Part shown: positions 1 to 6,930 of the stretch, piece by piece
How positions within the stretch are numbered: the first letter of the stretch is position 1
Layout: every line of letters starts with the position of its first letter
Origin: JAYPUG01 sp038117265
GTDB taxonomy: Bacteria > Pseudomonadota > Alphaproteobacteria > UBA6615
DNA length: 9,231 nt
Direction: 5' to 3'
NCBI GenBank assembly: GCA_038117265.1
Contig: JAYOFO010000093.1
Location: forward strand, 1 to 9,231
Made by a program: the position numbers and the translations under genes
Notes under the pieces: model-generated
What the model was told of the DNA's origin: nothing
Database searches by the model: none
Seen by the model: the letters and a program-made list of their open reading frames with translations, nothing else

Positions 1-257
1 GCATCGCGGGCCGCCGCCGCGCTCGCCGCACCGACGGCGAACACCGGCAGGTCGCGCCGGCCGGTCGCGCCGCCAAGCGCGCGTGCGCCATTGGCGCTGG
101 TGATCAGGACCGCCTGCACGCCGGCGAGGTCGAACGATGCATCCATTTGCGCAACGATCTCGAGCAGCGGCGCAAGGACCGGCTCGTGGCCGGCCTCGGC
201 CAGCCGCCGGGCCGTCGCCGCACCGTCGGGACCGGGCCGGGTGACCAGCACCCGCAT
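1..257 (-). CDS. hemD: Uroporphyrinogen-III synthase, N-terminal part (runs off the left edge)
   Basis: Uroporphyrinogen-III synthase closes and isomerises hydroxymethylbilane to uroporphyrinogen III in the cytoplasm, the step directly after HemC. The minus strand from the ATG at 257 reads MRVLVTRPGPDGAATARRL, the usual HemD opening (a V-L-V-T-R-P strand followed by a helix). Further on come the P-L-L-E-I segment and a V-L-I-T-S-A-N-G-A-R-A-L stretch typical of the family, then F-A-V-G near residue 75. Only about 85 residues are inside the window, so the C-terminal two thirds of a normal protein of about 240 residues are missing. The start lies one base after the hemC TGA (259-261), so hemC and hemD are almost certainly co-transcribed and probably translationally coupled. 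HemD sequences diverge widely, so the call rests on both the N-terminal pattern and the hemC neighbour. Confidence 0.85.
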   Translation of the reverse strand, partial: MRVLVTRPGPDGAATARRLAEAGHEPVLAPLLEIVAQMDASFDLAGVQAVLITSANGARALGGATGRRDLPVFAVGAASAAAARD

Positions 258-258
258 G

Positions 259-1179
259 TCAGGAAAGTGCCGTGAAGAAGGCGTCGCCGATGCGCGCGCG
301 CAGTTCGGCACCCACGACGCGACCGAGCGCTTCCGGCTCGTCGGCGGCCCCGCTGGCCGCGTGCCGCGCATGGGCGTGCCCGTCCGGCCAGGCGACCAGC
401 CCCGCCAGGTGCAATCCGCCGTCGACGAGGCGGGCGAGCCCGCCGATCGGCGTCCGGCAGGTGCCGTCGAGCGCGTCGAGCATCGCGCGTTCCGCCATCA
501 GGCAGGTCAGCGCGGCGGGATCGTTCAGCGCCGCCATCGCGGCGGCGGCGCGCGCATCGCCGGCGCGATGGGCGATCGCCACCACCCCCTGGCCGGCCGC
601 CGGCAGCATCTCCAAGGGGTCGAGGATGCCGTCGGCCACATCCGCCTTGCCGAGGCGGGTCAGCCCGGCGAGCGCGAGCAGGGTGGCGTCGGCCTCGCCG
701 TCCGCCAGCTTGCGCAGGCGCGTGTCGACGTTGCCGCGAAACAGCACGATCTCGAGGTCGGGACGCGCGGCCAGCAGCTGGGCCTGGCGGCGCATCGAGG
801 CGGTCCCCACCCGCGCGCCCCGCGGCAGGGCGGCGATGGACGCCGCGCCGATCAGCGCATCGCGCGGATCCTCGCGCGGCAGCGCCGCCCCGATCACGAT
901 GCCGTCGGGCAGCCAGGTCTCCATGTCCTTCGCCGAGTGAACGGCGATGTCCACCGCGCCGTCGAGCAGCGCCCGGTCGATTTCCTTGGTGAACAGCCCC
1001 TTGCCGCCGGCATCGGCGAGCGGCCGGTCGGTGATCGCGTCGCCGGTGGTGCGGATGGTGACGATCTGGGGGGCGGGCGTATCGGGCCGCGCGGCGACAA
1101 GCCGGTCCCGCACGCTGGTCGCCTGGACGAGCGCCAGCGGACTGCCGCGCGTTCCGATTCGGATGGGCTGATCGTTCAT
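259..1179 (-). CDS. hemC: Hydroxymethylbilane synthase (porphobilinogen deaminase)
   Basis: This cytoplasmic enzyme joins four porphobilinogen molecules into hydroxymethylbilane for haem, sirohaem or corrin synthesis. The 306-residue product is of normal length. It opens with I-R-I-G-T-R-G-S-P-L-A-L (residues 6-17). V-H-S-A-K-D at 80-85 contains the catalytic Asp85, R-V-G-T-A-S-M-R-R lies at 123-131 and F-R-G-N-V-D-T-R at 147-154. D-G-T-C-R-T-P-I-G at 238-246 contains Cys241, which should carry the dipyrromethane cofactor. The ATG at 1179 was chosen because the IGTRGS strand begins only five residues later; the frame stays open to 1581, but that extension covers tsaD on the other strand. No Shine-Dalgarno sequence precedes this ATG. 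A weak promoter-like pair sits so close that the mRNA could be leaderless. hemD follows after one base. Confidence 0.97.
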   Translation of the reverse strand: MNDQPIRIGTRGSPLALVQATSVRDRLVAARPDTPAPQIVTIRTTGDAITDRPLADAGGKGLFTKEIDRALLDGAVDIAVHSAKDMETWLPDGIVIGAALPREDPRDALIGAASIAALPRGARVGTASMRRQAQLLAARPDLEIVLFRGNVDTRLRKLADGEADATLLALAGLTRLGKADVADGILDPLEMLPAAGQGVVAIAHRAGDARAAAAMAALNDPAALTCLMAERAMLDALDGTCRTPIGGLARLVDGGLHLAGLVAWPDGHAHARHAASGAADEPEALGRVVGAELRARIGDAFFTALS

Positions 1180-1288
1180 GGCCACGTCATAGCCGGAACG
1201 GCGCCGCTTGGGAACGCCCGGCGCGCGTCGGTAGCGGCGTTGCGGACCGCAGGGGAAAAGCCGCGCGAAATGGTCTATATCGGACGCC
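1180..1288. promoter_or_regulatory. Divergent hemC / tsaD promoter region
   Basis: This 109-bp spacer separates the hemC and tsaD start codons, so it must hold the promoters of both units unless they lie inside genes. On the minus strand a weak pair is visible: TTCCCA (1209-1214) and TATGAC (1186-1191), 17 bp apart, each matching 4 of 6 consensus bases, with the ATG six bases beyond. On the plus strand TATATC (1276-1281) lies seven bases before the tsaD ATG, without a recognisable -35 box. Neither ATG has a Shine-Dalgarno sequence. The box assignments are inference; the divergent layout is directly seen. No operator palindrome was recognised. Confidence 0.4.
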
Positions 1289-2326
1289 ATGCGCATCCTG
1301 GGCATCGAGACGAGCTGCGACGAGACGGCGGCGGCGGTGGTCGCCGACGACCGGACGATCCTGTCCAACGTAGTCCTCAGCCAGCTCGACGACCATCGCC
1401 CGTTCGGCGGCGTGGTGCCCGAGATCGCCGCACGCGCCCATCTCGACCATCTCGATTCGATCGTCGCACGCGCGCTGGACGAGGCCGGCCTCGACCTCGG
1501 CGCGCTCGACGGCATCGCGGCGACGGGCGGGCCCGGCCTGATCGGCGGGGTGATGGTCGGCGTGATGACCGCCAAGGCCATCGCAGCGGCGCGCGGCCTG
1601 CCCTTCGTCGCAGTGAATCATCTCGAGGCGCACGCGCTGACGGCGCGGCTGACCGACGACGTTGCCTTCCCCTACCTGCTACTGCTGGTCTCGGGCGGCC
1701 ATTGCCAGTTCGTGGCGGTCGAGGGGGTGGGCTACCACACTCTGCTCGGCGCCACGATCGACGACGCCATCGGCGAAGCCTTCGACAAGACGGCCAAGCT
1801 GCTCGGCCTAGGGTTCCCCGGCGGGCCGGCGGTGGAGGCCGCCGCACACAAGGGCGACGCCACACGCTTCAACCTGCCGCGCCCGCTCAAGGGCCGGCCG
1901 GGTTGCGACTTCTCGTTCTCGGGCCTCAAAACGGCCGTCCGCCAGGCGGCGCTCGACCTGGGCCACGAACCCGACGCCCAGGATGCGGCCGACCTGGCGG
2001 CCGCCTTCCAGGCCACGGTCGCCGACGTGGTCGTGGATCGCAGCGGCCAAGCGCTCGCCGCGTTCAACGAACGGCATCCCAGTGCAGACCCGGTGCTGGT
2101 GGTGGCCGGCGGCGTGGCGGCGAACCAGGCGCTGCGCAAGGCGCTGGCCGGCCTGTGCGAGACGCGGGGCGCGCGCCTTGTGGCGCCGCCGCCCGCCCTA
2201 TGTACCGACAATGCCGCGATGGTCGCCTGGGCGGGGCTCGAACGGCTGCGCACCGGCGCGCCCGACCCGCTCGACTTCCGGCCCCGGCCGCGCTGGCCGC
2301 TGGCCGAAGCGGGCGCCGCGGAATAA
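1289..2326 (+). CDS. tsaD: tRNA threonylcarbamoyladenosine (t6A) transferase subunit TsaD
   Basis: TsaD (Kae1/Gcp/YgjD family) works with TsaB and TsaE to move threonylcarbamoyl from threonylcarbamoyl-AMP to A37 of ANN-decoding tRNAs. The product has 345 residues, normal for bacteria. It has the ASKHA-fold opening I-L-G-I-E-T-S-C-D-E-T (residues 3-13) and G-V-V-P-E-I-A-A-R-A-H at 41-51. The metal-binding motif N-H-L-E-A-H lies at 110-115 (His111 and His115). V-S-G-G-H is at 134-138, F-S-F-S-G-L-K-T-A-V at 208-217 and V-A-G-G-V-A-A-N at 272-279. C-T-D-N-A-A-M at 305-311 supplies the third metal ligand, Asp307. The ATG gives the canonical N terminus. There is no clear ribosome-binding site. It is divergent from hemC and begins a compact plus-strand run, with the next ATG nine bases after its stop. 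Confidence 0.98.
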   Translation: MRILGIETSCDETAAAVVADDRTILSNVVLSQLDDHRPFGGVVPEIAARAHLDHLDSIVARALDEAGLDLGALDGIAATGGPGLIGGVMVGVMTAKAIAAARGLPFVAVNHLEAHALTARLTDDVAFPYLLLLVSGGHCQFVAVEGVGYHTLLGATIDDAIGEAFDKTAKLLGLGFPGGPAVEAAAHKGDATRFNLPRPLKGRPGCDFSFSGLKTAVRQAALDLGHEPDAQDAADLAAAFQATVADVVVDRSGQALAAFNERHPSADPVLVVAGGVAANQALRKALAGLCETRGARLVAPPPALCTDNAAMVAWAGLERLRTGAPDPLDFRPRPRWPLAEAGAAE

Positions 2327-2335
2327 GCTTTGCCC

Positions 2336-2974
2336 ATGTCCGCGCCGCCGATCCGTATCGATGTCCAGGAAATGTTCGCGACGCCGGTCGTGTTCGCGCC
2401 GTTGCCCGACGCCGAACGGATCACGCCGCTGTTGCGCAAGACGATCCTGGCCCGCGAAACCGCTTCCCCCTCGACCGCCCACTCCAACCTGGGCGGCTGG
2501 CAGTCGACCTGGGATTTCGCCGAATGGGGCGGCGCGGAGGCCGAGTACCTGCTTTCCTTCATGCGCCACCTGGCGAACAACCTGACCGTGGACCGCGCCG
2601 GCAAGCCGGCCCCCCAGGAGTGGCGGATGAACGCCTGGGCGAACGTCAACCGCACGGGCCACGGCAACGAGTTCCACACCCATCCGGGTTGCGTCTGGTC
2701 GGCCGTCTATTACGTGGACGATGGCGGCGCGGCGGCCGATCCGGCGCTGGGCGGGCAGTTCGAGATCCAGGATCAGGATCCGCGCGGCGTCGCCCCGGCC
2801 ATGTACCGTCCCGACCTGGTGCCCAGGATCTCCGGCGGCGCGTCGATCGGCGCGTGCGAGACCCTGTCGCCGGCCGTCGGCATGGTGCTGATGTTCCCGG
2901 CCTGGCTGTCCTATGCGGTGCGGCCCTATACCGGAAGCGGCACGCGGATCTCGGTCGCCGCGAACCTGAGTTGA
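2336..2974 (+). CDS. Putative 2OG-Fe(II) oxygenase (TIGR02466 / 2OG-FeII_Oxy_5 type), distal metal ligand altered
   Basis: This 212-residue protein resembles the small double-stranded beta-helix proteins annotated as putative 2-oxoglutarate/Fe(II) oxygenases (TIGR02466), whose substrates are largely unknown. Visible are the family-like W-x-S-x-W-D-F segment (55-61), W-A-N-V-N-R-T-G-H-G-N-E-F-H-T-H-P-G (101-118) with His114 and His116, and W-S-A-V-Y-Y-V (121-127). F-P-A-W-L-S-Y-A-V (187-195) and R-I-S-V-A-A-N (204-210) follow; Arg204 is the likely 2-oxoglutarate-binding residue. From memory of the family, Tyr193 sits where a histidine is expected, so activity may be altered or lost. An in-frame TTG at 2330 would add two residues, but the ATG at 2336 is preferred. 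No Shine-Dalgarno sequence is seen, and with nine bases after the tsaD stop, translation probably relies on coupling. gpsA follows after eight bases. Family assignment is fairly sure; substrate is unknown. Confidence 0.8.
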   Translation: MSAPPIRIDVQEMFATPVVFAPLPDAERITPLLRKTILARETASPSTAHSNLGGWQSTWDFAEWGGAEAEYLLSFMRHLANNLTVDRAGKPAPQEWRMNAWANVNRTGHGNEFHTHPGCVWSAVYYVDDGGAAADPALGGQFEIQDQDPRGVAPAMYRPDLVPRISGGASIGACETLSPAVGMVLMFPAWLSYAVRPYTGSGTRISVAANLS

Positions 2975-2982
2975 GGGTGCCG

Positions 2983-3975
2983 ATGCAGCGCATATCCGTC
3001 ATCGGGGCCGGGGCATGGGGCACCGCGCTCGCCACCGTGGCGCGGCGCGCGGGGCGTGACGTCATCATGCACGCCCACGAGCCCGCCACGGCGGACGCGA
3101 TCAATGCCCGGCACGAGAACCCCGACTTCCTGCCCGGCATAACGCTCGACCCGGCGATCGCCGCGACCACCGACCTCGCAGCCGCGGTTGCGGGCGCCGA
3201 CGCCGTGCTGGCCGTCACGCCGGCACAGTTCCTGCGCCCGACCCTCGCCGGCCTCGCGGGGAAAATTCCCGCCGCCGCGCCGGTGGCGATCTGCGCCAAG
3301 GGAATCGAGCTCGACACGGGCAAGCTGATGAACGAGGTCGCCGGAGAAATCCTGCCTGGCACGACCCTGGCCGTGCTGTCGGGCCCCACATTCGCGGCCG
3401 AAGTCGCGCGCGACTTGCCGACGGCGGTCACCCTGGCCTGCGCCGACGCAAACACCGCCACCGTGCTCGCCGAGGCGCTGGGAACCGCGACTTTCCGTCC
3501 CTACATGGCGACCGATGTGATCGGCGCCGAGGTCGGCGGCGCGGTCAAGAACGTCATCGCGATCGCCTGCGGCATCGTCGACGGGCGCGGGCTGGGCCAG
3601 AACGCACGCGCCGCCGTGATCGCGCGCGGCCTCGCCGAGATCGCCCGCTTCGCCGCCGCGCTGGGCGCCGACCCGCGCACGCTGATGGGGCTGTCGGGGC
3701 TCGGCGACCTGACCCTGACCTGCACCTCGACCGCCTCGCGCAACTACGCGCTGGGTACGGCGCTGGGCGGCGGCGTGTCCTTCGCCGAGCTTATGGCCGG
3801 GCGCAAATCCGTCGCCGAGGGGGTGACCACAGCCCCGGCCGTGCTCACCCGTGCCGCCGCGCTCGGCGTCGAGATGCCGATCTGCGCAGCCGTCAGCGCG
3901 ATCCTGGACGGCGGCGCGGACATCGACCTGACGATCGCCGGCGTGCTGGCCCGGCCGCTGCGCGCCGAGGCCTAG
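2983..3975 (+). CDS. gpsA: Glycerol-3-phosphate dehydrogenase [NAD(P)+]
   Basis: GpsA reduces dihydroxyacetone phosphate to sn-glycerol-3-phosphate, the backbone precursor for phospholipids, in the cytosol. The 330-residue product has the normal length. It opens with a Rossmann fold, I-S-V-I-G-A-G-A-W-G-T-A-L-A at 4-17 (glycine motif G8-x-G10-x-x-G13). It continues with A-V-T-P at 77-80, C-A-K-G-I-E at 104-109 and L-S-G-P-T-F-A-A-E at 132-140. The catalytic-lysine segment G-A-V-K-N-V-I-A-I-A-C-G at 186-197 contains Lys189. G-L-S-G-L-G-D-L-T-L-T-C at 236-247 and K-S-V-A-E-G-V at 275-281 complete the C-terminal domain. A GAGGG sequence (2973-2977) overlapping the upstream TGA lies five bases before the ATG and supports this start. 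The frame is open upstream to base 91, but that stretch has no GpsA-like sequence. Confidence 0.98.
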   Translation: MQRISVIGAGAWGTALATVARRAGRDVIMHAHEPATADAINARHENPDFLPGITLDPAIAATTDLAAAVAGADAVLAVTPAQFLRPTLAGLAGKIPAAAPVAICAKGIELDTGKLMNEVAGEILPGTTLAVLSGPTFAAEVARDLPTAVTLACADANTATVLAEALGTATFRPYMATDVIGAEVGGAVKNVIAIACGIVDGRGLGQNARAAVIARGLAEIARFAAALGADPRTLMGLSGLGDLTLTCTSTASRNYALGTALGGGVSFAELMAGRKSVAEGVTTAPAVLTRAAALGVEMPICAAVSAILDGGADIDLTIAGVLARPLRAEA

Positions 3976-3997
3976 CGGGCCCCTATAGGAGAGAGAC

Positions 3998-4411
3998 ATG
4001 GCGTACTGGCTGTTCAAATCCGAGCCCGGCACCTGGTCGTGGGACGATCAGGTGAAGAAGGGCACCGAGCACTGGAACGGGGTGCGGAATTACCAGGCCA
4101 ATAACAACATGAAGGCCATGAAGACCGGCGACCGCGGTTTCTTCTACCACTCGGTCAACGAGAAGCAGGTCGTCGGCATCGTCGAGGTGGTGCGCGAGCA
4201 CTATCCCGACCACACTGACGAGTCCGGCCGCTTCGGCATGGTCGACATCAAGGCCGTCGCACCGGTGGGGACCCCGGTCACCCTGGCCGAGATCAAGGCG
4301 AACCCGAAGCTCGAGGCGATGGTGCTGGTCAACAACTCCCGCCTGTCGGTGCAGCCGGTGACGGCCGCCGAGTGGCGCGAGGTCTGCCGCATGGCCGGTG
4401 TGAAGGTGTGA
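3998..4411 (+). CDS. EVE domain-containing protein
   Basis: The 137-residue product is essentially one EVE domain (PF01878), a fold of the PUA/YTH superfamily thought to bind modified bases in nucleic acid. The family pattern is clear: Y-W-L-F-K-S-E-P at 3-10, W-N-G-V-R-N-Y-Q-A-N-N at 26-36, G-D-R-G-F-F-Y-H-S at 44-52 and V-G-I-V-E-V at 59-64. A Y-P-D and the C-terminal L-V-N-N-S-R-L-S-V-Q-P-V segment (110-121) follow. The length is typical of stand-alone bacterial EVE proteins; no nuclease or helicase domain is fused. A strong AGGAGAG Shine-Dalgarno sequence (3987-3993) lies four bases before the ATG. It begins 22 bases after gpsA, and its TGA overlaps the GTG of the Rieske gene. Its biological role is not established. 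The chromosomal setting argues for housekeeping rather than defence. Confidence 0.93.
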   Translation: MAYWLFKSEPGTWSWDDQVKKGTEHWNGVRNYQANNNMKAMKTGDRGFFYHSVNEKQVVGIVEVVREHYPDHTDESGRFGMVDIKAVAPVGTPVTLAEIKANPKLEAMVLVNNSRLSVQPVTAAEWREVCRMAGVKV

Positions 4412-4800
4412 GCGATTTCACCTTCGACCCCGACACGCCGGTGATGCGCGGCAACCGCCGCGTGCTCTGCCATGTCGACGAGATCGGCGAGGCTGGCAAG
4501 GGGCTGGTCCTGCGCAGCATCGTGAAGGGGCGGCCCGAGAAGGCGCTGCCCATCTGCCTGATTCCCGACGGCGAGGCGGTGCACTGCTACATGAACATGT
4601 GCCCGCACCAGGGCACGCCGCTGGAACTCAAGCCCGACACGTTCCTCGACGTGGAACGCGAGCTGATCCAGTGCTCGACCCATTGGGCGAAGTTCCGCAA
4701 GGAGGACGGCTACTGCGTGAAGGGGCCGTGCGTGGGGCGCTCGCTGAAGAAGCTTCCGGTCACGGTCGACGAGGACGGGATGGTGCTGTTCGGCGCCTGA
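4408..4800 (+). CDS. Rieske [2Fe-2S] domain protein
   Basis: The 130-residue protein carries one Rieske ferredoxin-like domain. C-P-H-Q-G-T-P-L-E at 65-73 gives ligands Cys65 and His67, and C-S-T-H-W-A-K-F at 89-96 gives Cys89 and His92. A conserved-looking tail, G-x-C-V-x-G-P-C-x-G-R-S-L-K-K-L-P-V, spans 101-118. No catalytic oxygenase domain, signal peptide or membrane anchor is present, so it is probably a soluble electron-transfer or accessory protein; the partner is unknown. The GTG at 4408 was chosen because it forms a GTGA overlap with the EVE stop and the protein then begins with plausible sequence. The frame extends to an ATG at 4372 inside the EVE gene, and an internal ATG at 4444 would give 118 residues. 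The start is therefore less certain than the domain. It appears to end the tsaD-to-Rieske run. Confidence 0.88.
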   Translation: MSDFTFDPDTPVMRGNRRVLCHVDEIGEAGKGLVLRSIVKGRPEKALPICLIPDGEAVHCYMNMCPHQGTPLELKPDTFLDVERELIQCSTHWAKFRKEDGYCVKGPCVGRSLKKLPVTVDEDGMVLFGA

Positions 4801-4838
4801 TCCAGCGCAACGCGGCCGTCACCCCTCCTTGGTATGAG

Positions 4839-4867
4839 TTGTCCGCGTCCGGCGATTTCCCGATAAT
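4839..4867 (+). promoter_or_regulatory. Candidate sigma70-like promoter for acs
   Basis: TTGTCC at 4839-4844 (4 of 6 matches to TTGACA) and GATAAT at 4862-4867 (5 of 6 to TATAAT) are 17 bp apart. This is the best promoter-like pair seen in the window, and it lies in the only larger gap upstream of acs. Transcription would start near 4874, leaving a leader of about 80 bases. A small inverted repeat, GCCGG / CCGGC (4868-4885, 8-base loop), overlaps the expected start region. It has no T-run, so it is not a terminator of the Rieske gene. Its function, if any, is unknown. Confidence 0.5.
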
Positions 4868-4955
4868 GCCGGCAACAATACCGGCGACCCCGGCGCCCGC
4901 GCGGCGATGCGGGGCCGACCGCCGGCGAATGCGAAGCCAAGGGGAGTGATCGGCC

Positions 4956-6899
4956 ATGTTCCGCGAAAAGTTTCCTGTGCCCGACGAATGGGCCAAGCGC
5001 GCCTGGGCGGACGACGCCAAGTACCAGGAGATGTACGCACGCTCGATCGAGGATCCCGAGGGGTTCTGGGGCGACGAGGGCAAGCGCCTCGACTGGATCA
5101 GGCCCTACACCAAGGTCCGCGACGTGTCGTGGGATGCCGCCGACCTGCACGTGCGATGGTACGAGGACGGCACGCTGAACGTCTCGGCCAACTGCCTCGA
5201 CCGGCACCTCGCGACCCGCGGCGACCAGACCGCGATCATCTGGGAGGGTGACGACCCGGCCGACAGCGCCGCCATCACCTACCGCGACCTGCATGCGCGG
5301 GTCTGCAAGTTCGCCAACGGGCTCAAGGCGCTGGGCGTCAAGAAGGGCGAACGGGTCACGATCTACCTGCCGATGATTCCCGAAATCGCCGTGGCCATGC
5401 TGGCCTGCGCGCGCATCGGCGCCGTGCATTCGGTGGTGTTCGGCGGGTTCTCTCCCGACTCCATCGCAGGACGCATCGAGGATTGCGAATCCAACTTCGT
5501 CATCACGTCCGACGAGGGTTTGCGCGGCGGGCGCAAGATTCCGCTGAAGGACAATGTCGACCAGGCGATCGCCAAACTGCGCGCCGAGCATGTCGACCAT
5601 GTGGTCGTGGTCAACCGCACCGGCGCCGACATCAACTGGGTCGAGGGCCGCGACGTCTGGTACCACGAGCTGGTCGCCGACCAGCCCGCCGACTGCCCGC
5701 CCGAGGAGATGAGCGCGGAAGACCCGCTGTTCATTCTCTACACCTCGGGCTCGACGGGCAAACCCAAGGGCGTGCTGCACACCAGCGGCGGCTACCTCGT
5801 CTATGCCTCGATGACCCACCAGTACGTCTTCGACTATCACGACGGCGACATCTACTGGTGCACGGCCGACTGCGGCTGGATCACCGGCCACAGCTACATC
5901 GTCTACGGCCCGCTGGCGAACGGCGCGACGACCCTGATCTTCGAGGGGCTGCCCAACCACCCCGATGCCTCGCGCCACTGGCAGGTCTGCGACAAGCACC
6001 AGGTCAACATCTACTACACCGCCCCGACGGCTATTCGCGCGCTGATGCGCGAGGGCGACGCGCCGGTGAAGAAGGCCTCGCGAAAGTCCGTCCGCCTGCT
6101 GGGCACGGTCGGCGAGCCGATCAACCCCGAGGCCTGGCACTGGTACCACGAGGTGGTGGGCGAGGACCGCTGCCCGATCGTCGACACATGGTGGCAGACC
6201 GAGACCGGCGGCATCCTGATCACGCCGTTGCCCGGCGCGACGATGCTCAAGCCCGGTTCGGCCACCCGGCCCTTCTTCGGCATCACGCCCGTGATCGTCG
6301 ATGCCGAGGGCAAGGAACTCGCGGGTGCGTGCGAGGGAAATCTGTGCATGGTCGGCAGCTGGCCGGGCCAGATGCGCACCGTCTTTGGCGACCACCAGCG
6401 CTTCGTCGACACCTACTTCAAGACCTATCCGGGCATGTACTTCACCGGCGACGGCTGCCGGCGCGACGCGGACGGCTATTACTGGATTACCGGCCGCGTC
6501 GACGACGTGATCAACGTCTCGGGCCACCGCATGGGCACGGCCGAAGTGGAGAGCGCGCTGGTCGAGCACGACGCCGTGGCCGAGGCCGCGGTCGTCGGCT
6601 ACCCACACGACATCAAGGGGCAGGGCATCTATGCCTATGTCACCCTGAAGCTGGGTGTGGAGCCCACCGACGATCTCCGCAAGGAGCTGGTGCAGTTCGT
6701 GCGCAAGGAGATCGGCCCGATCGCGACGCCCGACCTGCTACAGTGGGCGCCGGCCCTGCCCAAGACCCGCTCGGGCAAGATCATGCGGCGTATCCTGAGG
6801 AAGATCGCGGAGAACGCGCCGGATCAGCTGGGCGATACGACGACGCTGGCGGATCCGGCGGTGGTCGACGACCTGGTGGAGAACCGCCAGAACCGGTGA
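4956..6899 (+). CDS. acs: Acetyl-CoA synthetase (acetate-CoA ligase, AMP-forming)
   Basis: Acs activates acetate to acetyl-CoA through acetyl-AMP, allowing growth on acetate and recapture of overflow acetate. The 647-residue product matches the usual length. It has the N-terminal ACAS segment with P-E-G-F-W, and the P-loop-like Y-T-S-G-S-T-G-K-P-K-G at 262-272. The A5-type motif W-W-Q-T-E-T-G-G lies at 412-419, and the Trp in that motif marks a small acyl pocket, favouring acetate over longer acids. G-D-G near 498 precedes the hinge region W-I-T-G-R-V-D-D-V-I-N-V-S-G-H-R. K-T-R-S-G-K-I-M-R-R contains Lys608, the lysine that is reversibly acetylated in this family. An AGGGGAG sequence (4940-4946) lies nine bases before the ATG. 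A separate promoter candidate upstream suggests it is transcribed on its own. No actP or other acetate gene is adjacent. Confidence 0.98.
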   Translation: MFREKFPVPDEWAKRAWADDAKYQEMYARSIEDPEGFWGDEGKRLDWIRPYTKVRDVSWDAADLHVRWYEDGTLNVSANCLDRHLATRGDQTAIIWEGDDPADSAAITYRDLHARVCKFANGLKALGVKKGERVTIYLPMIPEIAVAMLACARIGAVHSVVFGGFSPDSIAGRIEDCESNFVITSDEGLRGGRKIPLKDNVDQAIAKLRAEHVDHVVVVNRTGADINWVEGRDVWYHELVADQPADCPPEEMSAEDPLFILYTSGSTGKPKGVLHTSGGYLVYASMTHQYVFDYHDGDIYWCTADCGWITGHSYIVYGPLANGATTLIFEGLPNHPDASRHWQVCDKHQVNIYYTAPTAIRALMREGDAPVKKASRKSVRLLGTVGEPINPEAWHWYHEVVGEDRCPIVDTWWQTETGGILITPLPGATMLKPGSATRPFFGITPVIVDAEGKELAGACEGNLCMVGSWPGQMRTVFGDHQRFVDTYFKTYPGMYFTGDGCRRDADGYYWITGRVDDVINVSGHRMGTAEVESALVEHDAVAEAAVVGYPHDIKGQGIYAYVTLKLGVEPTDDLRKELVQFVRKEIGPIATPDLLQWAPALPKTRSGKIMRRILRKIAENAPDQLGDTTTLADPAVVDDLVENRQNR

Positions 6900-6930
6900 G
6901 TTGAGCTCCGGGCATTCGGCGAGTCACTCA

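Noticed and set aside
2672..2688. His-rich H-T-H motif of the oxygenase as a cupin metal site
   Set aside because: The surrounding W-S-A-V-Y-Y-V and R-I-S-V-A-A-N pattern fits the 2OG-FeII_Oxy_5 family better than a cupin.
91..3975. A continuous 1294-codon open frame on the plus strand across hemC, tsaD, the oxygenase gene and gpsA
   Set aside because: Only its last 330 codons encode GpsA. The rest is Arg/Gly/Pro-rich sequence antisense to hemC or out of frame with tsaD and the oxygenase, a usual effect of high GC that removes stop codons.
3998..4800. EVE plus Rieske genes as a defence or modified-base-sensing system
   Set aside because: No nuclease, helicase or methylase is adjacent, composition matches the host, and the genes lie in a housekeeping run. 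Nothing beyond the EVE fold supports defence.
4868..4885. GCCGG / CCGGC inverted repeat as a terminator of the Rieske gene
   Set aside because: It has a five-base stem, an eight-base loop and no following T-run, and it overlaps the promoter candidate for acs. This is too weak to call as a terminator or riboswitch.
4710..6608. A 632-codon open frame on the minus strand opposite acs
   Set aside because: It is antisense to a gene with all Acs motifs and has low-complexity Val/Asp/Arg-rich sequence without a recognisable domain. It is a high-GC shadow frame.
5483..6904. A 473-codon plus-strand frame inside acs
   Set aside because: It is an Arg/Gly/His-rich out-of-frame shadow of acs.
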